A DNA stretch of 64,000 bases, taken from NCBI GenBank assembly GCA_022577435.1, contig JAKOON010000010.1:18394024-18458023 (forward strand). Reading direction: 5' to 3'. Source of the stretch: Embiotoca jacksoni (lineage: Eukaryota; Chordata; Actinopteri; Embiotocidae). Positions 58,401 through 64,000 of the stretch are shown piece after piece (the stretch's first letter is position 1; every line of letters begins with the position of its first letter). Position numbers and translations under genes: made by a program. The notes beneath the pieces are model-generated. The model was not told the origin of the DNA, searched no databases, and worked only from the letters and a program-made list of their open reading frames with translations.

Positions 58401-61400
58401 CCTCATTTCTACATCTAGTGCCGTATTGCGTGGTCATTAAATTCTAAAATAATGGCAACCTCACAGCTTCTCTGTCCTAATTGCCCCTTCCATACAATTG
58501 CCTTCTCAAGACAATATGATGAAGTGTGCTGTAGGATGTGTTAATAAGATGGCATTTCTAACTGAGGAGGACAAAGCTTTGGAGTTGTACTCTCTGTGTA
58601 TACCAAGTGGGAGGACTTCACTCACTCACTGTCTTTCTTATTGGTTCACCTTTTTTTTGCTTTTTGATGCTTTAAAGGTGGCAAAACCCTGAGCTGAATG
58701 CAACCCTGACGTGTCAGGAGGAAACTGGGATTTCAGCTTGTCTTCACTCATCTCAATATGTGGGGAAATCAAAGAGGGAAAAAGGCTCATTAATAAAACG
58801 ACACGTCTCTAATCCACTCAGTGGTTGGGAGGAAATTTTTTTAATGAAATGCAACACGTTACCTAATTGCGTGGCTGCATCAGGAGCGCAGTATACATTT
58901 CAAAGGAAAATATGCATGAATTTCAAATGTAGTATCTCTCAACTGAGACCAGATACGAGTGAGAGAAAGGGAAGGAGAGATCAATCTTTGTGATGATGTG
59001 TGAAAAGGGCAAGCTCCTCGCCCGGCATGTACTTTTCCTCATTACCTTTCATTTAGCAACTGAGCATCTTCCACTTGATGTAAAATAAACAACTTGAATG
59101 CAGCGTGATGATATCCAGCTGTCTGTGGCCGCAGTGGAACCTGCATTCCTCATCTGTGCATTTTTGGAGACACACATTTTGGACTGAAGGCTCGCATGAT
59201 CGAAGGTTATTATAACGTGTTTAAAGTGTCCCTCAGCGGACAGTTTGTCCATGCAAAGACTTGGTGGACTCATCAGCAGTTCTGCAGACCTGCTCTGTCT
59301 GCGCCTCAACCCCTCACACACATGCTGCACCCCAGAGTGCTCACAATGTAGCATAACCCACCTAAACATCCTCTCTGCTCATTCTGCCGCTGACGTTTAG
59401 CCATGCTTCATCTCCACATCCTTAAAAGCAGAAATTAATGACAAGCACAAAGCTGCTCATTTATAATTGCTTCATTATACTGTTGTGTTCTCCTGACAAT
59501 AATGGTGTTGCTGGTGTTTTTCTAATTATATGGCATTTTTTTTTTGTTTTTTTTTTTTGCTCGTTATCAAGGACTTCAGGTAATTGTGGAGAAAATAATG
59601 ACTGCCTGCCTGCCTGCTTCCTCTGTCTCTCATGGATTGCACATCACAAACAGTCTCAGTGCAACCCAGAGCCTTATCAAGGAGGCTGTTGGGTTGCCTT
59701 TTAAAAGCTGACTCCATTTACACTGCTAGTCATCAGTGGCCCAGTGGCTCAAGCGTTTCTAATGAGCAACTTGTACTGTGTTTAACTGAAGGTTTATGAC
59801 ATATTACAATTAGCTTCTATTCTGGTCGGTCTCGAATCACAGGCTTTCTCACTAATTCTTATTTCCTATTTGTTCGTCTTTCATGCTTTGCTAACACCTC
59901 TCTTAAGACTTAAAGTGATTGGGACAACTTGGAAACAATAAAAGTAGTCTCATATGAAGCTAATAATATGAAAAAGAAAGCATGCATGAAACCCCAGTCT
60001 GTGACCATGCTGTCCACTGTATGTCTCATATGAAAAGTCTCAAATATGATTTACAGCAGTGATGATAGCATCACTAATAATGCTGTCTGTGTAGCGTGAT
60101 TTCATTCAACTGTGGGGAGATTAGTGATTTGCATTTAATACCCGGTGTGCTCTGCTGTTCCTTTTTTATGCAACATTGCCGGATATGGATGATGACATTA
60201 TAATAATTAAAGAACATTATGGACAGAGGGTGCTTTGCTATTTGCTACTGTGCATAATGACGGCCAATGCTGTTATTTCTATTTGAAGAAGGCATCCATG
60301 TGTGAAATAATAATACTCCCTCAAGGAATACCATTGTCATTTTTTATTCGTCAGTATAAAAAGATGAAACAGAAAAATGTAATAAAAAAATGAACTCTCA
60401 CTCTTCATTTCCATCCTTCCTCCTTTTGTTTTTTAATTCTGCTGTTGCAGCATCCAGCACCATTGCTGTCTGAAAACCTCAGAGGCGGACTTAATTAGTT
60501 GCTAAGAGAAAGCTGCCAGTGGTGGGGAGCTAAGAGAGTGGGGCAGATTTTAGTTTGCTCTGAACTTTGCTAATTATAAGGTAGGATGTAATTTTCTCTG
60601 TTCCCAAGAGGCGCCCAGCAGAGAGCTGCACCAACTAAGAGGAGAGAAACAAGGCAGAGCCCGGAAAAAGTATGAATTATTGACTGTTCTGATCAAATCC
60701 TTTTGTTTCTATTTCTTCTTTCAGATCACTAAGAGTTATTTTTCCTGTCACGTCTGGAGGTGTGATTATACCCTAATGCCGTGACACATGGTGGACACTA
60801 CCTGAGAGGGTGTGGGAGAGGAGGTTTGCACAAAGTAGTGATCATGGACAGGCTGAAACAGGATGCAGTATGGCTCAGAATGGGGAAGGCGAGCGCAGGG
60901 TGTATGTCATTTATATCCAGCAATGTCTGAGCAGTGACAGGGACTGTGTTTAGCAGGTTCCTATCCCACATGCATCACATTATGATTCTGAAGTGCCTCA
61001 GACGAAAGAGGAGGTTGAATTGCCGTTGACCTGAGTGAGCTAAAATGACATAGATTCAGACAAATAGAGCACTGAGCTACGCGCGAAAACAAGATGGATG
61101 TGTAGTGGCAGCACATCTGCACAGGCTCCCTCTCCCTTGCTGTGTTGCTGAGCCCAAATTTTTTGACATTTTCACCACACACACCACATCTAAAGCCGTC
61201 TGGATGCGCACTTAATAGGCTGGCACAGATGCAATTTAAAACTCTTGAAATTACTCACTTTTTTGCTTCGCAAACCCACATTTCTTTTAATGTCGCCATG
61301 ACTCAGAGAAGATCCTCCAACTGCACACGACTTGACATTAAATTTCAGAACTATTCAGATCTCTGTTTTCTAAAATGTCAACGGGAAGTTTTCAAAGTGG

Positions 61401-64000
61401 TTTTTACAAGCCTCCAAGTTCAAATCTTGGCAGACCCTTCTGTGTGTGAGTGTATCACCATGGTTGCAGCATCTAATATGCACGCCCCAGTGCATTGAGA
61501 AAAGAGAGTACTTCTTCCTCACTTGGTTTAATTGTCCCTCAGAGACCTGTGGAATTGGAATCTAAGTGGAATACCAGTCTCTTTCTCCAGCCTCACCCCA
61601 CCCCACCCTGACACCACCACCACCACCAACACCCCTACACGCTCTTTCTTTTCCTCTCTCCGGAGTTGGCGCGAGCATTCGGAGACTCTTGATTTGGGCC
61701 TGTCTTTATTTCATCACAGGCATCTTCTCGCCGTGCTCCTCGTCGTGGTGCTTGAGCGCCACAGCGTTAGGCTTTATTAACCCCCCTAAGCAAGAAGTAC
61801 CTAAGGGAGGTCAGACGCTAGTCGTTAAAAATCTATTGTGACTTGTCTGAAAAATGAATAAATGAGCACATTATTTCCCCCCGTTCCACAGCCCCGGTGC
61901 ACTGTTTGTCTAATCAAGTGCGGGAGCAGGCAAAGTCAACCAGGGTTGACATGCACATTTTATTTAAGTTTTTGTCTGTCAGAGGAGTTTAAATGTGTAA
62001 TGAACAAAGGAGTGGTGATTTGAAATATAATCCCATTACACTGATGAAATTACAAAGACGGCGAGAGTTCACAAATCATGCTCATTGTTTTCTATCATGA
62101 GCGATGCCCCTGTTGAGGCTGTGGCGCGAGGAGGAAGGGCAGGCCATGAATGAATAGTGACAGCACTGTAAGGGGATTGGGAGTGCAGCACGGCCTGGCC
62201 TCGGTGCACCTCCCTGTGCAGGGAGATGCTAAAGGGCTTTGTTGTTGCCTCTACCTCTACTCAGGATGAGCCCACTGGAGCAAGCCAGATGCAAAATTAG
62301 AGTGCAGATGTTAGAAAGAGCTATGTCTCGGTCAAAGTAGAATTATACATTTTTGAGAATAAATTCTTAAATTCTTTTTCCAAAAGACCAGTTAAAAATT
62401 CAGCTAAATAGCTTTAACCCAGCACAAGAAAATAAGAACTTTCAGACATTAAGCTTCCTTGATTTTTTTTTAGTTGATCTACAACACATTTCTGTAGCCT
62501 TAGAAACTGCATTACATGAATGTAATCAACTTTGTTATATGTAATGAATAGAATTTGAGATATAACTGACTGTAAGATTTGTTTACTATTTTGAGTATAG
62601 GAGCAAAGACAACATCTATACAAATCATAACTGAACTGTTCATTTCTCTTCTCAAGTCAGATTTTGTCTCAAGGATTAATATAGCTATGTGTGCATAAGC
62701 TGCAGAAGTCCTTTGATGTCTGCCTTTGATAAGGAGGGTGCTAACAGGCCCATGGCTTAGAAAAAGTTGCATCTAACTCTAGGAAAAAAAAAACATTTGG
62801 AAGAAACTTCTGTTTTAGTTTTCTACAGCTTTAATTGGAAGCCTCACATGCCCCTTAAACAACATCATCTGAAGCTAATAAGACTTAAAAAGTACATCTG
62901 GCTGTAAAATGCTTACCATTTTTAACACTAATGAACTGAGGCGTGCAGTAGAGATAGCCAAACTGCGGGGAGATGTACAGTATATTCTGGAGAATTCCCC
63001 TGCTGCACAGGAGCTCATAAAACACATCTGAAGACAGGAACTTGTATCTGGTTATTCGTGTTTAATTGGAGGCGCTGAGTGATGCAAACTAGGTTTTAAT
63101 GCCCTCCCCTGCTGCCTGACTACAAGTAGCATTGGTGTTGCCACCCCTCCTTTTCCATTTATCCTTGCAGAAATGACCAAACATACTGTTAACAATGGCT
63201 CAAACACACTCCTACAAACTCCCCTCTAAATGTGGCAACACAACATGCAGATAATAGACTAAATGTGTCTAAATGCCACAGTTTCTTTTCTTCTTTCTTT
63301 CCTGGCATGCAAGGAAGTGCAAAAGCATTGTGACAATTCTGCCAAAGACATAGTCTTATGACTGAAGTGAGAACTTGATTAAATTCTGTTTGCTTCCCAT
63401 TCTCTTTTAACTGGCCACATTAAGGTGTTGGGGTTTATAATGTGATACGTGCGTCATCAGTCCCAGGAAGTTGAGTATTGGCTGCCCTCTAAAACGTGTT
63501 GCAGGGGTGAAAAAACAACATGTAAAGTGAGAAAGCTGGGTGCCATCTGTATGATTTACATTTACAATTGCATCATTCAAACCAGCGCGAGAGGAAGGCT
63601 CCACTAAACCTTCTGACTGTAGGGGCCCTTTGATATTAATTTTCTTCAACTGTCACATCTGCTCTCTGGCGAGCTGTATCGAATGTCCGGTTTTTGTTAA
63701 ACGCTTGACACAACGCTCTGTCTCACGCTGTTATGTTCTCTTGGAGGCTTTGATCTTCTCCATGTACGATATAATAGCTCATCCTGTAAACATGAAAACA
63801 GATTGAATAAAGAATACTTTACTTTCCTTTGGCCCTAGGAAAACAGTTCTGTCATGTGCTGTCCACGCTCATCTCAGCTCTAGGCTGGCTGTGGTGCCTT
63901 TATTCAATGTGACAGTGGAGAGCTGGGGACTCTTTCTCCTGGCACCCCGGTACTCGCCACACTGACACTCTCCTCTGAAGTGCCACATTAATTCTAATAA

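Larger units (their letters stand above)
52151..64000. other. Gene-free region downstream of gapvd1
   Basis: On both strands I find no ORF resembling a known protein and no exon series. Short ORFs here have random composition. The region contains microsatellites, a G-rich tract and several stretches of balanced, repeat-free sequence rich in homeodomain-type (TAAT) cores, such as 57290-57490, 58430-58560 and 60085-60330, which could be regulatory. In human, GAPVD1 is followed by MAPKAP1 and PBX3; neither is visible here. Confidence 0.55.

Noticed and set aside
52151..64000. Short ORFs (60-118 codons) on both strands after gapvd1
   Set aside because: They have random composition, no family motifs and no splice-compatible partners. 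I also saw no tRNA, rRNA, CRISPR array or bacterial-type feature anywhere in the window.

Overview
The window is vertebrate nuclear DNA, most likely from a ray-finned (teleost, probably percomorph) fish. Genes are split by GT-AG introns. The three recognisable proteins are vertebrate families. Long CA/TG microsatellites, a fish-type retrotransposon tail and compact introns point to a teleost. I infer the taxon from these features; I cannot name a species.

Three genes lie head to tail on the + strand. (1) The 3' part of synapsin I (syn1), 871-5625: eleven coding exons covering the ATP-grasp C domain, the Pro/Gln-rich D domain and the C-terminal E domain. The N-terminal exons lie before the window. 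(2) ajm1 (apical junction component 1; human AJM1/C9orf172): a non-coding first exon ending at 15128, then a single-exon ORF of 1068 codons (18017-21223) with a MYND-type zinc finger. (3) gapvd1 (RAP6/Gapex-5): a CpG-rich non-coding first exon near 24.5 kb, a 5.8 kb intron, then coding exons from 30523 to 49135. It encodes an N-terminal RasGAP-like domain, a long disordered linker and a C-terminal VPS9 Rab-GEF domain. The constitutive exons sum to 4341 nt (1446 codons plus stop), which supports the splice model.

The rest is untranslated region, intron or intergenic DNA: 8.8-14.9 kb between syn1 and ajm1, 22.6-24.5 kb between ajm1 and gapvd1, and about 12-15 kb after gapvd1 in which I see no gene. 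The three genes are not an operon. They act at synaptic vesicles (syn1), epithelial apical junctions (ajm1, by family) and early endosomes (gapvd1).

The most interesting signals are about RNA processing. Two in-frame microexons (24 and 33 nt) sit in the gapvd1 linker. A 30-unit TG tract lies directly upstream of a frame-preserving gapvd1 exon, resembling CFTR exon 9. One gapvd1 intron is GC-AG. A spliced uORF ends one base before the ajm1 start codon. Two Pumilio motifs stand side by side in the ajm1 3' UTR. An acidic Ser/Trp motif is duplicated in consecutive gapvd1 exons. I found no evidence for a wholly new system.
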